Shown piece after piece: positions 55,848 through 64,000 of a DNA stretch of 64,000 bases. Within the stretch, counting starts at the first letter, position 1, and every line of letters begins with the position of its first letter. Below the pieces are notes generated by a model. That model ran no database searches, was not told where the DNA came from, and was given only the letters and a program-made list of their open reading frames with translations. A program made the position numbers and the translations under genes. Where the stretch lies: the NCBI GenBank assembly GCA_033064195.1, contig JARBJD010000052.1, positions 266,838-330,837 on the forward strand, read 5' to 3'. The DNA is from Blattamonas nauphoetae (lineage: Eukaryota > Preaxostyla > Oxymonadida).

Positions 55848-57542
55848 TCAATAACCTCTCTTCACCTCTTCATATGCTTCTTGGAGTCGACGATCAATGA
55901 CGTATCGCACTCGTGGTTGTCCATTTTCAATCCAGAACAACCAGTATGTTGCTTGATGTAGTGCGAGAATTGGTGGAGGAGGACCTTCTGGAGTTGATGT
56001 GAAATATGGATCGAGTTCACCCTGATTGATTGGTGATCCTCTGTAGACGATATTCACTGATTCTGCTGTTGAGATACCTTCTTCACCACCAGCGATTTCA
56101 CTTCGATCTGTTGGAACCATGAATGTGAATGAAGTAGCATCCGTAACTGCTCTGGTTCTCTTGAACTCCTTTCCAAAACAGGTAGAATTGCGTGACATAC
56201 AGATTGAATTCTCAAACTCTTCCGTCGCGGAACAACCGATAAAATCACCATTCACCATCATCATTTGATAGAACTCTGGCGAGAGTGTTGACATCGGGAA
56301 ATTGGGAAAGTTGGATCCAAGCATTTCGAATAAGCCAACATAATGAGGATTTCTGAAGACTGTACATTCATTTGGTCTTTCAGGGAATAAGCACATAAGA
56401 TTCATGAGATTGTTGAGCTTGATACTGATGTTTGATCTCACTCCCATTGCTGTTGCTTGTGATTGAAATGATTGAGTGTCAATTCTTTCAGCTTTCAGGA
56501 CATACAGAGTCTTTGAATATGTGTTGAAGAGTGACTGCTTCGTTGCATCAGTGATTTGATATCCGTAACAAATCGAAGACACTGTATCTATCGAAGATGA
56601 AAGAACAGTGGCTGTGAAGGATTTGGTTTTGATATATGAAATGTAAAATGAATTCACAGAAGGCATTATATTGTCATCGAATTGAAGTATTGGAGTACCA
56701 ATTTGTGTAAATTCCTGTGTCAAATTTGAGTATTCTCCATCGAACATGAGACTCATTTGCCCTTCTGGTGCGAGACGAGGCTCGTCTTTATCTGGATATC
56801 GATCTTTCATCATCTCAAGTGTTTTTCTTACAACAGTTGAAGTTCGAATGGGACAATACACAAGTGAATCAGTTGTCAAGTGAAATCGTAAACGTAAATT
56901 ACCAAAAATCGAATTTGGATACTGATCAAAGGTACTCAGTGGAAGGAGATTCACAAACGGAATTACCAGTGGAATCGTTGCAGTGAATGTTTTTTTCATC
57001 CCAGTGAGTGTTGGAACGTAGTAGAATCCACACACACTTGGATCCATTCTCTGAACATTTTCCCACAGACTGTAACAATGCTTCATGTTGTTTTTTTCTT
57101 CATACGACTTGAAAGTGTGATACAGAAATGATTCGTGAACATGATTATTCTGGAGTGTATTGTCAATAATGTTTCCTTTACTGTCAACCAGTCTCATGTC
57201 TCGAATGGCATCTGATGATGATTTGTAACCGTAGAACATTCCGTACAATCCAGCTGACTCTGAAGCATCCGCATCTGATGGATATGTATATGGAACAGTA
57301 ATCGTTAGATCGATACGCAAATGACTCTTCGCAAACTCAGTTACATCATGACCATCATAGCACAGTGGAACTTCAATCTCATCTCCAATTCTGCATGGCA
57401 TAGGAGGATTTGTTGGATGCACTTCTTGGATGGAGTAGATGTGAGGTTCTGAATCCCACTGTTTTGGCATGTACGATTGCACTTCGATTTGCTCAATTAA
57501 TGTCGATGTTGGTTTGGATTGATTTGATCTGATACTTCTCAT
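55848..57542 (-). CDS. capsid-like protein 2 (564 aa)
   Basis: Intact. The ATG at 57542 follows TTTTTTATTTTTCTATAAATG. The N-terminus (residues 1-50) is polar. Then comes GDEIEVPLCYDG, a long beta-rich first half with the block FGNLRLRFHLTTDSLVYCP (~230-250), and a second beta-rich half ending PPPPILALHQATYWLFW. The size, two-lobed beta-rich layout and the F-G-(N/D)-L-(R/K)-L strand are what I expect of double-jelly-roll major capsid proteins of Polinton-like viruses. It is paralogous to the gene immediately upstream, with matching landmarks: G-x-K-x-S-x-x-IRD/FRD, FGxLxL, PxPILA and a W near the end. Inferred virion shell protein; fold not verified. Confidence 0.65.
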   Translation of the reverse strand: MRSIRSNQSKPTSTLIEQIEVQSYMPKQWDSEPHIYSIQEVHPTNPPMPCRIGDEIEVPLCYDGHDVTEFAKSHLRIDLTITVPYTYPSDADASESAGLYGMFYGYKSSSDAIRDMRLVDSKGNIIDNTLQNNHVHESFLYHTFKSYEEKNNMKHCYSLWENVQRMDPSVCGFYYVPTLTGMKKTFTATIPLVIPFVNLLPLSTFDQYPNSIFGNLRLRFHLTTDSLVYCPIRTSTVVRKTLEMMKDRYPDKDEPRLAPEGQMSLMFDGEYSNLTQEFTQIGTPILQFDDNIMPSVNSFYISYIKTKSFTATVLSSSIDTVSSICYGYQITDATKQSLFNTYSKTLYVLKAERIDTQSFQSQATAMGVRSNISIKLNNLMNLMCLFPERPNECTVFRNPHYVGLFEMLGSNFPNFPMSTLSPEFYQMMMVNGDFIGCSATEEFENSICMSRNSTCFGKEFKRTRAVTDATSFTFMVPTDRSEIAGGEEGISTAESVNIVYRGSPINQGELDPYFTSTPEGPPPPILALHQATYWLFWIENGQPRVRYVIDRRLQEAYEEVKRGY

Positions 57543-57589
57543 TTATAGAAAAATAAAAAATACAATATCATTATTTTCTTTGAATGTTT
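57543..57589 (-). promoter_or_regulatory. promoter-like T-rich block before capsid-like gene 2
   Basis: In the minus strand TTTTTTATTTTT stands 5 bases before the TAAATG start. The same arrangement occurs before the genes at 60132, 60829, 59786, 59455, 55807, 63074, 1088, 52025 and 54325, with variants. Inferred element-specific (late-type) promoter or initiator. Confidence 0.6.
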
Positions 57590-59455
57590 TCAATTTGGAA
57601 TAATACCTAAATCTTTATGTAATGCTTTCAATGTGTGATTCGGATAGTACTCAACTTTTGGTTCACCATTGCTGTATCGTAATACCCACCACGTGGTAGC
57701 AGTTGTTGCTAGAATCGGTGCAGGAGGATGTGTAAATGTTGCCATATCACCGCCACTTTGACTAGGATTGTAAACAGTATAGTATGTATCGAGATTACCT
57801 TGATAGATTGGATGGGATCTTAAAGTGACAGCAGTATTTCCTTTTGAACTGATCGAATCATTTCAGTTTGTTGGACATCCACTCCTCTGAGTAGGAAAGC
57901 ACAGAAGGAAGTCAGTATTGTCATGAACTGGACGAACTCTTGTCATTGTTTCATTGGGATATGTTCCGTCACCAGTGAGTTTCTCTTCAACGAGAGAATC
58001 CGTCAGTGATCGCTCCCAATCATCAGGAACAGCTAGGTACGAATCGAGATTGAGAGTTGATAATGCGAACTGATAGAAGCGAGCTCCAATAGTTGTCGTT
58101 GGTTGTTCTGGATAGTACCTGTTTTGTAAAGTCACTTGGATGTTCTTCTGCATTGGATTGTGGAAGCAAGTGACTTCATTGTCGTAATGACGGAAGAGGA
58201 GCATAATATCGTTTGCATTCACCACAACCATTTGCTGAGTACAATCAATTCCTGTTGCCGTTGGCGTCTTCTGAAATGGATAGAACGAGATCTTCTCAGC
58301 TGGAATTGTTCCAGGACGATTTGTGTACATCTGCTTCAGATTCTCTTTCGCACCATCTTTCATTTTGTATCCAGCACTCATGCAATACACATCATCAATC
58401 CGATAGTTTGTAATATTCAATGAAATGTACTGATCCACAAATTCAGGTTCTGTTGTCGCGACATTGGCTGTTGAACAAACAATGTCCTTTGTAACTGTTG
58501 GTTGCAGAAATGATTGACCAATTTGAACAAAGTTCTTTGTGCATGAGGTGACAAGATTATTCAGAAAGTAGGGACGATGTTGAATACAATTGAGAATTGC
58601 TGCTTTAATAGTTGGTGCTGCTGCTGTTCCAGTTACGAGTGATGATAGTGTATCTTTCAAAGTGAGTTCAGGATTTACAGAACAACAAACAAACGCATCT
58701 TCATTCATGTGCACACTCAATTTCAAATCACCAAAGAGACATTTTGGATAGTCAGTCATCCCTGAGAATATCAGAAGATCTTCAAGATTAATCGACACAC
58801 GAATTGGTACATCGATTGTGTCTTGAAACACTCCTGTTCCAGACGTTGTTGTGAAATCCGAAAAAGGAATATAAACACCAGCAACCGATTCATCATGATT
58901 CCAAGCATTCTGCCAAGGTGTGTGACAATGTTTTCGATTCTCCAATTGACTCATTGGTTTGAACATGTTGTAGATGTGTGATTCCATTGAGACATCATTG
59001 TTTGTTGTGCTAATGATTCTTTGATTGTTATGAAGAACAGTAAGGTCACGAAAGATTGATGCTGAATGCTTGAGTCCAACGAAGATGAATATCCTCTCAT
59101 TCATGTACGATCCAACCTTACCAGCTGTAGTTTGCCAATTATTGAGTCTCAATGTCGCCGTCATAGTGAACGTAATGAAAGAATCATCGATTTGACAAAT
59201 GTCTTGATTACCAGTCAATGGAATGACTATCTCTTGTCCTGTGTAGAAGCGTGCATTCTCTGATGGTTTCAATTCCTGTATCGAAGTACTATGTGCTCCA
59301 TCATTCATGAGGTAATTAATGTGATGTTCGGACATCAGTTGCTGTTGTATTTGACCCATGTCATCTCTTGTGTATTCTATCCTTCCAGTGGTATTTCCAG
59401 TCAATGATGATGCTCCAGTTCTTTTGTTTGTCAGATGTGTTATATGCGAGTTCAT
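57590..59455 (-). CDS. capsid-like protein 1, single in-frame TGA near the C-terminus
   Basis: Frame from ATG 59455 (after GTTTTTTTATTTTTGATTAAATG) with a TGA at 57863-57865 after 530 residues. The same frame then stays open for ~90 codons to TGA 57590, and those codons match the C-terminus of capsid-like protein 2 (PPAPILATTATTWWVLRY against PPPPILALHQATYWLFW), so they belong to the gene. Other landmarks are GQEIVIPLTG, GLKHSASIFRDLTVL and FGDLKLSVHMNEDAFVCC. Likely double-jelly-roll-type capsid protein by paralogy and context. The TGA could be a nonsense mutation removing the last strand, or a readthrough site. A decayed relative lies at 51302-51735. Confidence 0.65.
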
Positions 59456-59483
59456 TTAATCAAAAATAAAAAAACAATATTGC

Positions 59484-59786
59484 TTATTTCTTTTTCAGTT
59501 TCTTCTTCTTTGCTTTCGGCTTCAGCTTTTCTTCCAGTCTCAGTATTTCTCCTCTGAGTTTGTGTGCAACTGGTGTATTTCCTTCATTGATTGCTTGCTC
59601 ATATTGTGCCATCTTTTCTGCATGGATTTGTTGATCCGATTTCACATCTGGTATCATCTCAACACCTGTCTGTGCGACCTTAGAAATCAGTGGTCCAACG
59701 AAGGGAATAAGATTTAGAAATGGAGCTCCAACTCTGAGTATGTTTTTGCCAACTGCTGCTAATTTTGATATACAACCTGGTGCCAT
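59484..59786 (-). CDS. 100-aa MAPG-start protein with basic tail
   Basis: The start is set at the MAPG ATG (59786), which follows ATTTTTATTTTCCTAAAATG; an upstream in-frame ATG at 59909 would overlap the neighbouring gene. It has an N-terminal amphipathic/hydrophobic stretch (LAAVGKNILRVGAPFLNLIP), a helical middle, and a Lys-rich C-terminus (KPKAKKKKLKKK). Small amphipathic plus basic proteins in adenovirus- and Polinton-like virions act in membrane disruption or DNA condensation. That role is only inferred here. It shares MAPG and overall character with the next upstream gene. Confidence 0.6.
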   Translation of the reverse strand: MAPGCISKLAAVGKNILRVGAPFLNLIPFVGPLISKVAQTGVEMIPDVKSDQQIHAEKMAQYEQAINEGNTPVAHKLRGEILRLEEKLKPKAKKKKLKKK

Positions 59787-59823
59787 TTTAGGAAAATAAA
59801 AATATTCGAATACTAGTGAATGT

Positions 59824-60132
59824 TTATCCTTTGAATTGAATTTTGGAATTGGACGAGAGTGGCATATCATCATTGGAGTATCTCCCATTTCGAGGTGGTT
59901 CATATTCAATCATCTGCGGTTTTTGTTGACGATTGATCGCTTTATTTTGTTGATAAACGTCCATCATTCCTCCTAATCCATTGAGTATTCCTCCAGCTGT
60001 TTGTCCAAATTTACTGTTCGTTTGAGAGAGTAATCCACCACCGACTTGAAGTAATGTTGGAGCTAGAGGTTTGATGAATTGAAAGAATTGCTTGCCGATA
60101 TTTTTGAGTTTGTTGAAACTTCCTGGTGCCAT
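59824..60132 (-). CDS. 102-aa MAPG-start glycine-rich protein
   Basis: Begins MAPGSFNKLKNIGKQFFQFI after TTTTTTATTTTTCTATAAATG. An amphipathic helix (residues 6-25) is followed by a Gly-rich hydrophobic segment (LLQVGGGLLSQ, GGILNGLGGMMD) and a polar tail. It resembles minor virion proteins of the adenovirus pVI/pX type in character only. Adjacent to, and probably a distant duplicate of, the 100-aa gene. Confidence 0.6.
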   Translation of the reverse strand: MAPGSFNKLKNIGKQFFQFIKPLAPTLLQVGGGLLSQTNSKFGQTAGGILNGLGGMMDVYQQNKAINRQQKPQMIEYEPPRNGRYSNDDMPLSSNSKIQFKG

Positions 60133-60202
60133 TTATAGAAAAATAAAAAATACAATTCATTATTAATTTATCTCGGGAAAAATCTCAGAAGAGATTTCTG
60201 CC

Positions 60203-60829
60203 CTAACGGGGTATTGCCTTTGCTAGAGAAATGCCAAAATTGAGAATAGTGTTGTATGCTTCATTGTAGGCAATACTCATGTCTTTTCCACCAACGAGGA
60301 TCTTGAAAATGGTTCTAAACACTGGGAGTTTATTCAGACATAAGCACTTGTCAGACAGGTCATCCAGTTCAATCACCACATCATTGATCCCAGTGAGTGT
60401 CGCAATCAGTGCACATAAATCACTTTGGTTCGTGATCAGTTTCTTCGATGGTTCAATGAGGTTATTCAACAGTTTCTTTTCACAAGCGAAAGCATTCTTG
60501 TAGACGAGCAGGAGCTGATCTTTGAATGCCGTGATATTTGATGTATATTCTCTTAGTGGTGTAGAACGACTTTGGATCGGAGCTGATGGATAGGTCTCCA
60601 GTGGTGGATCGTAAGCTCCACGTTCATTCGTGACCACAGGCTCAGAGCATACTCTTTCTCTCCCCAAAGGAGGGTTCGAAGCCTCTAGCGAGACCATCTC
60701 CATTTTCGATCCTCTATTCTCTACACCAGCTTTGCTCCTATCCTCGATGATGACATTGTTGGTGATTGATGTTGGTACTGAAGAAGAACTTGTGTGTTTT
60801 GTAAATTGACAACTTAGAATTGGTTGCAT
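60203..60829 (-). CDS. 208-aa viral-module protein, unknown
   Basis: ATG at 60829 (MQPILSCQFTK), 13 bases after TTTTTTATTTTTATAG-type sequence; a GTG three bases upstream is not used in a nuclear gene. The first 110 residues are polar and Ser/Pro-rich. The C-terminal half is helical (ITAFKDQLLLVYKNAFACEK, FRTIFKILVGGKDMSIAYNE). No His-Asp/Asn-Cys pattern of the Polinton maturation protease is present. Function unknown; its position suggests a virion or assembly protein. Confidence 0.55.
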   Translation of the reverse strand: MQPILSCQFTKHTSSSSVPTSITNNVIIEDRSKAGVENRGSKMEMVSLEASNPPLGRERVCSEPVVTNERGAYDPPLETYPSAPIQSRSTPLREYTSNITAFKDQLLLVYKNAFACEKKLLNNLIEPSKKLITNQSDLCALIATLTGINDVVIELDDLSDKCLCLNKLPVFRTIFKILVGGKDMSIAYNEAYNTILNFGISLAKAIPR

Positions 60830-60872
60830 CACTTTCTATAAAAATAAAAAATATATATTAATGTTTTTAAAT

Positions 60873-61835
60873 TCACATTTCTGCTCGATCTATAGCTCCC
60901 ATTCCAGAACTGTCCAACTGTGCAAATCGATAATACCCAGGCATTTCAGATTGGTATCCACTGATATCATCATCTGTGACTGTTTTGAATGCTTTGGCTT
61001 TCAGTTTATTAACTTCTGTTGATATGTTAGTTGAATAGCTAGTACAGTATTCCGATAAATACGTTGTATCTTGAGTGATCATTTGGAGAAACACTGGATA
61101 AATCTGATCTTTGAAGGCTTTCTTTTGTTTCATACTGGGATTGTAGTCCTGAACATGATCATGAAGCCATTGATCCCACATCAGTGATGCAATCTGTGAT
61201 TGAATTGAATTGAACACCATATTGTCTAACACATTCTTGCTGGGATCAGCTGGATTGCTTCGATTTGCACGAGTTATTCCCAATGTGTCTGTCATGTGTT
61301 CACTAACAGCTCTCTTCATTATTGCATATGGTTGTTGAGATCGTTTGGTCTTCATCTCTTCATAGCTGATGTCTCGATAATTGGTTGGCAAATCGTATGT
61401 TCCACTCTTGAGGAAATTCCTATGCACCGCTTTTATTTTCCTTCCATTCTCTTGATTAAACGATGTATAGGATGTCTGTCTTCGCCTATCTGGAGTTGGA
61501 TTCATTGCATCGTATGTCTCTTTGACTGGTCTACTGTTGTAAGGAGTTAGCATGGCACCATTGACTGCAATCAGATCTCCAGTATCATTATCGTAGACCA
61601 TCACATCAGGAACTTGTCCATATTGTTCTACTTTTGCAGTCCAATTTCGTCCAGTTCTCGCAATATACTCACGAGCTGATGGAAGACTACACAGAGCATC
61701 ATTGCGTCTGGTTTGAATATCATCGTCGGCATAGATTCGTTTCAATGCTGCTTGAGTCTCCGGTCCGTATCTCATTTTTGGTTTCTTCGCTTGTGCTTTT
61801 CTTTGTGGTTGAACGTACACTATCTTTTGTGACAT
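60873..61835 (-). CDS. 320-aa viral-module protein, unknown
   Basis: ATG at 61835 after GTTTTTTATTTTGTATG. The N-terminus is very basic (QPQRKAQAKKPKMRYGPETQ) and the rest is mixed, with Tyr-rich helical segments and a conserved-looking centre (FNQENGRKIKAVHRNF). No family is recognised. It is transcribed away from the packaging ATPase gene across 60 bases (61836-61895). Possibly a DNA-binding or scaffold protein because of its charge; this is a guess. Confidence 0.55.
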   Translation of the reverse strand: MSQKIVYVQPQRKAQAKKPKMRYGPETQAALKRIYADDDIQTRRNDALCSLPSAREYIARTGRNWTAKVEQYGQVPDVMVYDNDTGDLIAVNGAMLTPYNSRPVKETYDAMNPTPDRRRQTSYTSFNQENGRKIKAVHRNFLKSGTYDLPTNYRDISYEEMKTKRSQQPYAIMKRAVSEHMTDTLGITRANRSNPADPSKNVLDNMVFNSIQSQIASLMWDQWLHDHVQDYNPSMKQKKAFKDQIYPVFLQMITQDTTYLSEYCTSYSTNISTEVNKLKAKAFKTVTDDDISGYQSEMPGYYRFAQLDSSGMGAIDRAEM

Positions 61836-61895
61836 TGTGTGTTTTCATACAAAATAAAAAACCAAAAGTATATTTTAATTAGAGTTAAATCACAA

Positions 61896-62772
61896 ATGAA
61901 CAAATCGAATATGGCTAAACCAGAGGTTTCGCGGAGGGTGGAACCCTTGTCTCTAACAGCATATGTGAATGCTAAATTGAGTGAAGCATCAAATAGGAAT
62001 GTTTCTCATGAAGTGCAATCACAGATTCATCCAGACTTGAATTTCAATCGCAATAGTGTGTGAATGTCCTCGTTGGAAACAGAGGAAGTGGAAAGACCTT
62101 TAATGCTCTTCGAGAAGTTGCCAAACTCCAAAATGTTCAAGTCAGAAATGAACTGTTTCACTTGTTCGTCTTCGTTCCTGATAAGAACATTGATCCAACC
62201 TTCGACAAATTCAAACCAATACTGAATGTTCCTTATGAAAGTCAAATATGATGATGCTCTTCCATTTCTGTTGGAACTCTCTGAATCGAAAGCTGCTTAT
62301 GAAGAGATTATTGACAATCAGTGGCAAAACAGAATCACTGATGAATGCAGAGAGAATCTCTTTGACTCACTGTACATTGATGACTTCTCAGTGAAGAATC
62401 TCCAAACGATTATCCTCGATGACTGTCAGAATCTTTAGGTGAGAGAAGAACATCCAAAATAGAATGACAATGATGGACTTGTTACTGGAGAATCGACAGC
62501 CTAAATTCACATTCTTTCTGACAATGCACGAGCTCTTCAGTTTGTCAGCTGATATGAAGTCAAACATCGATTCAATGTGGATCTTTGGAGGATTCAATAA
62601 AGAACGAATCAGTAGAGTCTATCCTCAGTTGAACTCACCAATTGATATTCAGCACTTCTGGAATGTCTATCAACGAAAACAGAAATGTGAAGCAATCATT
62701 CTTCGATACAATTCTGATGGAGTTGCTCTGACAGAGATCAACAAAGAAGGGTTAAACCGGACTGTCCGATAA
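61896..62772 (+). pseudogene. A32/FtsK-like DNA-packaging ATPase, frameshifted
   Basis: Packaging ATPases of this group pump viral DNA into capsids. The start is MNKSNMAKPEVSRR (61896). Walker A GNRGSGKT at 62075-62098 and Walker B TIILDDCQNL at about 62407-62436 are both present. The downstream segment (LLLENRQPKFTFFLTMHELF, ending in an arginine) is typical of the family (R-x-x-x-x-x-FFLTxH, then DSMWIFGGF). It is broken by frameshifts near 62058 and 62240 and by stops at 62436-62438 plus a frame change, so it lies in four pieces. The length if whole (~290 aa) is normal for PLV ATPases. It overlaps the 3' end of the small minus-strand gene by 21 bases. Confidence 0.8.
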
Positions 62773-63074
62773 TTCTTGAATAAGGTTTCCAATTGAGTCA
62801 GTCAGCGCTCGAATTGATTCTTCAAAGTCTGATAATCTTTGATCAATCGAGGAGTGAGTTAGGAGAAGTGGAAGCATCATCATATCGTTTCCTCAGTGCA
62901 ATCTCACCTCTTATTTTGTGATTCTGTATCCATCGATTTGGATCATCCTATTCAGTTTCTGAGTTGTGTACTCATTCAGTTCTTTCTATTCTCCAAGTAT
63001 CTCTGAAAGTCGTGGATGTTTGTGAACTCTTTCTGCTCAGGATCAAATGGTTCTAATATTTTCGGTGATGTCAT
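62752..63074 (-). pseudogene. small frameshifted viral-module gene with C-terminal coiled coil
   Basis: From the ATG at 63074 (after TTTTATTTCACTTAAAATG) the minus strand reads MTSPKILEPFDPEQKEF and IHDFQRYLENRK, then in shifted frames HKIRGEIALRKRYDDAST, then SIDQRLSDFEESIRALTDSI and IQELSDSPV to a TAA. About 105 residues if whole, with two or three indels. The C-terminal heptad pattern suggests a coiled coil. No family is known. It has the same promoter-like block as the other viral genes. Confidence 0.5.
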
Positions 63075-63389
63075 TTTAAGTGAAATAAAATATTTGGAAA
63101 CATTATTGAAAACGAACAAAGTTCTCAGATCGAAGATCGCACTACGCTAGATTGAAGGAACGAAGTTCTGAGGTCAGAGAAGACCGAATTCGCGATGAAT
63201 TCTGGGTTAAATCATCAATAGAGTCTGCATGGAACTTTGTGTGTTGGATTGAACGTAGACAACTTTTGACAGACACGTCAGTCCATTCAGTAGTGTAGCT
63301 ACGACATTGCCGTGTTTGTATTCAATGAATTTCCCACGAATTGAAACTGTCTACGCTTCTTCTGAAACTTAGCAACAGTCTTGTCCAAA
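63075..63389. other. spacer between small gene and integrase end
   Basis: No gene is supported in these ~315 bases; minus-strand bases just after the integrase stop show only short frames. Confidence 0.4.
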
Positions 63390-63613
63390 TCAAGGTGGAT
63401 CAAAGAATGTTTCCTGGTTTATATTTCCATAACATCTGTGTTGTCTGTTGCTTTGGATGTTCTTTAATTGTTCTTCACAACTGGATATATACAGTGCTTC
63501 AATTTCACGATTGTTTTGTGCCTGCTGTGGAGTGAACTTGTTCCAGTACGCTCGATGTGGAGTCATGTTGTAGTATTCCACCATCTGATTCATCAGCGTA
63601 TGATTGGCCATTG
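63390..63613 (-). pseudogene. C-terminal fragment of a retroviral-type (rve) integrase, cut by a transposon
   Basis: Reads MANHTLMNQMVEYYNMTPHR, then AYWNKFTPQQAQNN and a basic/polar tail ending ETFFDPP. The VEYYNxTPHxxxxxxxTPxxA block is the end of the DDE integrase core of Polinton/Maverick elements and retroviruses. The upstream catalytic part is missing because transposon sequence starts at 63614. The codons before MANHT that appear open are transposon. This gene type, with the packaging ATPase and capsid-like genes, is what identifies the region as Polinton-like. Confidence 0.75.
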
Positions 63614-64000
63614 CAGACCTTTGATACATGAGATCGATCAAGCAGAAACTGAGATCGATCGATCTCAGTTCCGGCTCTTTGGGACTGAGATCAATGACTT
63701 AATTAGGCGTATCTATATTTGTCTCATTGTTGTGTCAATTGGTCAAAATAAGAATCTTGAAAAGCGAAATGGTTAGAAAAGGATAGAATGAACACTGAAA
63801 AGTAAACGTCTTCTCTCCTTTCGCACTCTTCTCGAAGTTGCTTTCGTTGCATAATTATTCAGTCCATGCGATCGCCACGTGTTGCTCATTCCACCTCTCG
63901 CTGTCCATCCATCAGACGGAGAAGGCGTCGATTCAGGAAGAATCGATCGTTCTTCCGACAGCTGGATCCAAATGAGAATGGAGTGCGTAACTGGATCGGT
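63614..64000. mobile_element. end of a second copy of the 22.2-28.5 kb insertion family
   Basis: Starts CAGACCTTTGA exactly at the integrase break. 63614-63801 is the reverse complement of 28345-28532, including the 24-base palindrome (63647-63670). Beyond 63801 the two copies differ, so the interiors are not related. The other end and its target duplication lie outside the window (expected duplicate GGCCATTG, 63606-63613). Confidence 0.8.

Noticed and set aside
60203-60829. Adenain/Ulp1-type maturation protease expected in a Polinton
   Set aside because: No His, Asp/Asn, Cys arrangement with the usual spacing in this or neighbouring genes.
63614-63641. Apparent N-terminal extension of the integrase frame (MIDLMYQRSA)
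   Set aside because: These bases are the transposon terminus shared with 28505-28532, so they are not integrase.
1-64000. Genome-wide reassignment of TGA to tryptophan
   Set aside because: TGA is the terminal stop of many intact genes here (13551, 16856, 38164, 46205, 52618), so it functions as a stop.
1-64000. CRISPR arrays, bacterial operons, riboswitches
   Set aside because: No short regularly spaced repeats, no Shine-Dalgarno pattern; the window is eukaryotic.

Overview
This is a eukaryotic (protist) window. It has large intron-poor genes on the standard code (TGA, TAA and TAG all end genes), no bacterial operon or ribosome-binding-site pattern, and a dense mix of host genes, transposons and integrated viral DNA. 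The giant Ser/Thr/Cys-rich right-handed beta-helix proteins, and a helical-repeat protein of the type common in oxymonad flagellates, suggest an oxymonad (Preaxostyla, for example Blattamonas). That assignment rests on family recollection, not on a database search.

Layout. 1-1498: a decayed remnant of a viral element (C-terminal half of a capsid-like gene plus an intact 136-aa gene). 1499-3717: no convincing gene, one ~195-bp-period direct repeat. 3718-10893: a transposon-like element with inverted terminal repeats of ~365 bp, carrying a broken internal fragment of an ABCC/MRP transporter and other membrane-protein scraps. 10918-16856: two tandem, mosaic beta-helix/transmembrane genes; the first lost its 5' end at the transposon boundary. 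17258-20131 (minus): helical-repeat protein with one in-frame TGA, divergently paired across 32 bp with a beta-helix gene at 20164. That beta-helix gene is split at 22203-28532 by a 6.3-kb insertion with 11-bp terminal inverted repeats and an 8-bp target duplication; the insertion contains a decayed multi-membrane-segment gene. 31076-38164: a 2362-aa beta-helix protein with about 11 repeated beta-sandwich-like modules. 38363-46205: a further ~2600-aa family member broken by three frameshifts. 46444-51735: a small terminal-repeat element, a palindromic MITE, a reverse-transcriptase remnant and a capsid pseudogene.

52025-63613 holds the most interesting part: an endogenous Polinton/Maverick-like (Polinton-like virus, PLV) structural module. 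It has a rve-type integrase C-terminus, an A32/FtsK-like packaging ATPase (broken), two paralogous capsid-like genes in tandem, two small amphipathic MAPG-start proteins, several unknown virion-size genes, and a protein ending in a Peptidase_S74 intramolecular-chaperone domain with the Ser-Lys dyad. Nearly every gene is preceded, within about 5-17 bases of the ATG, by a T-rich block (TTTTTTATTTTT type), often ending TAAATG or TAAAATG, which looks like an element-specific promoter. At 63614 the integrase is cut by the end of the same transposon family that split the host gene at 22203, so the layers can be ordered in time.

How parts relate: the host genes encode probable surface/secreted proteins; the transposons have broken host and viral genes and carry host-gene fragments; the viral module keeps long intact structural genes but its ATPase and integrase are broken, so in this state it is unlikely to be autonomous. 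Four otherwise long reading frames (ABCC fragment, helical-repeat gene, beta-helix gene, first capsid gene) each contain exactly one internal TGA.
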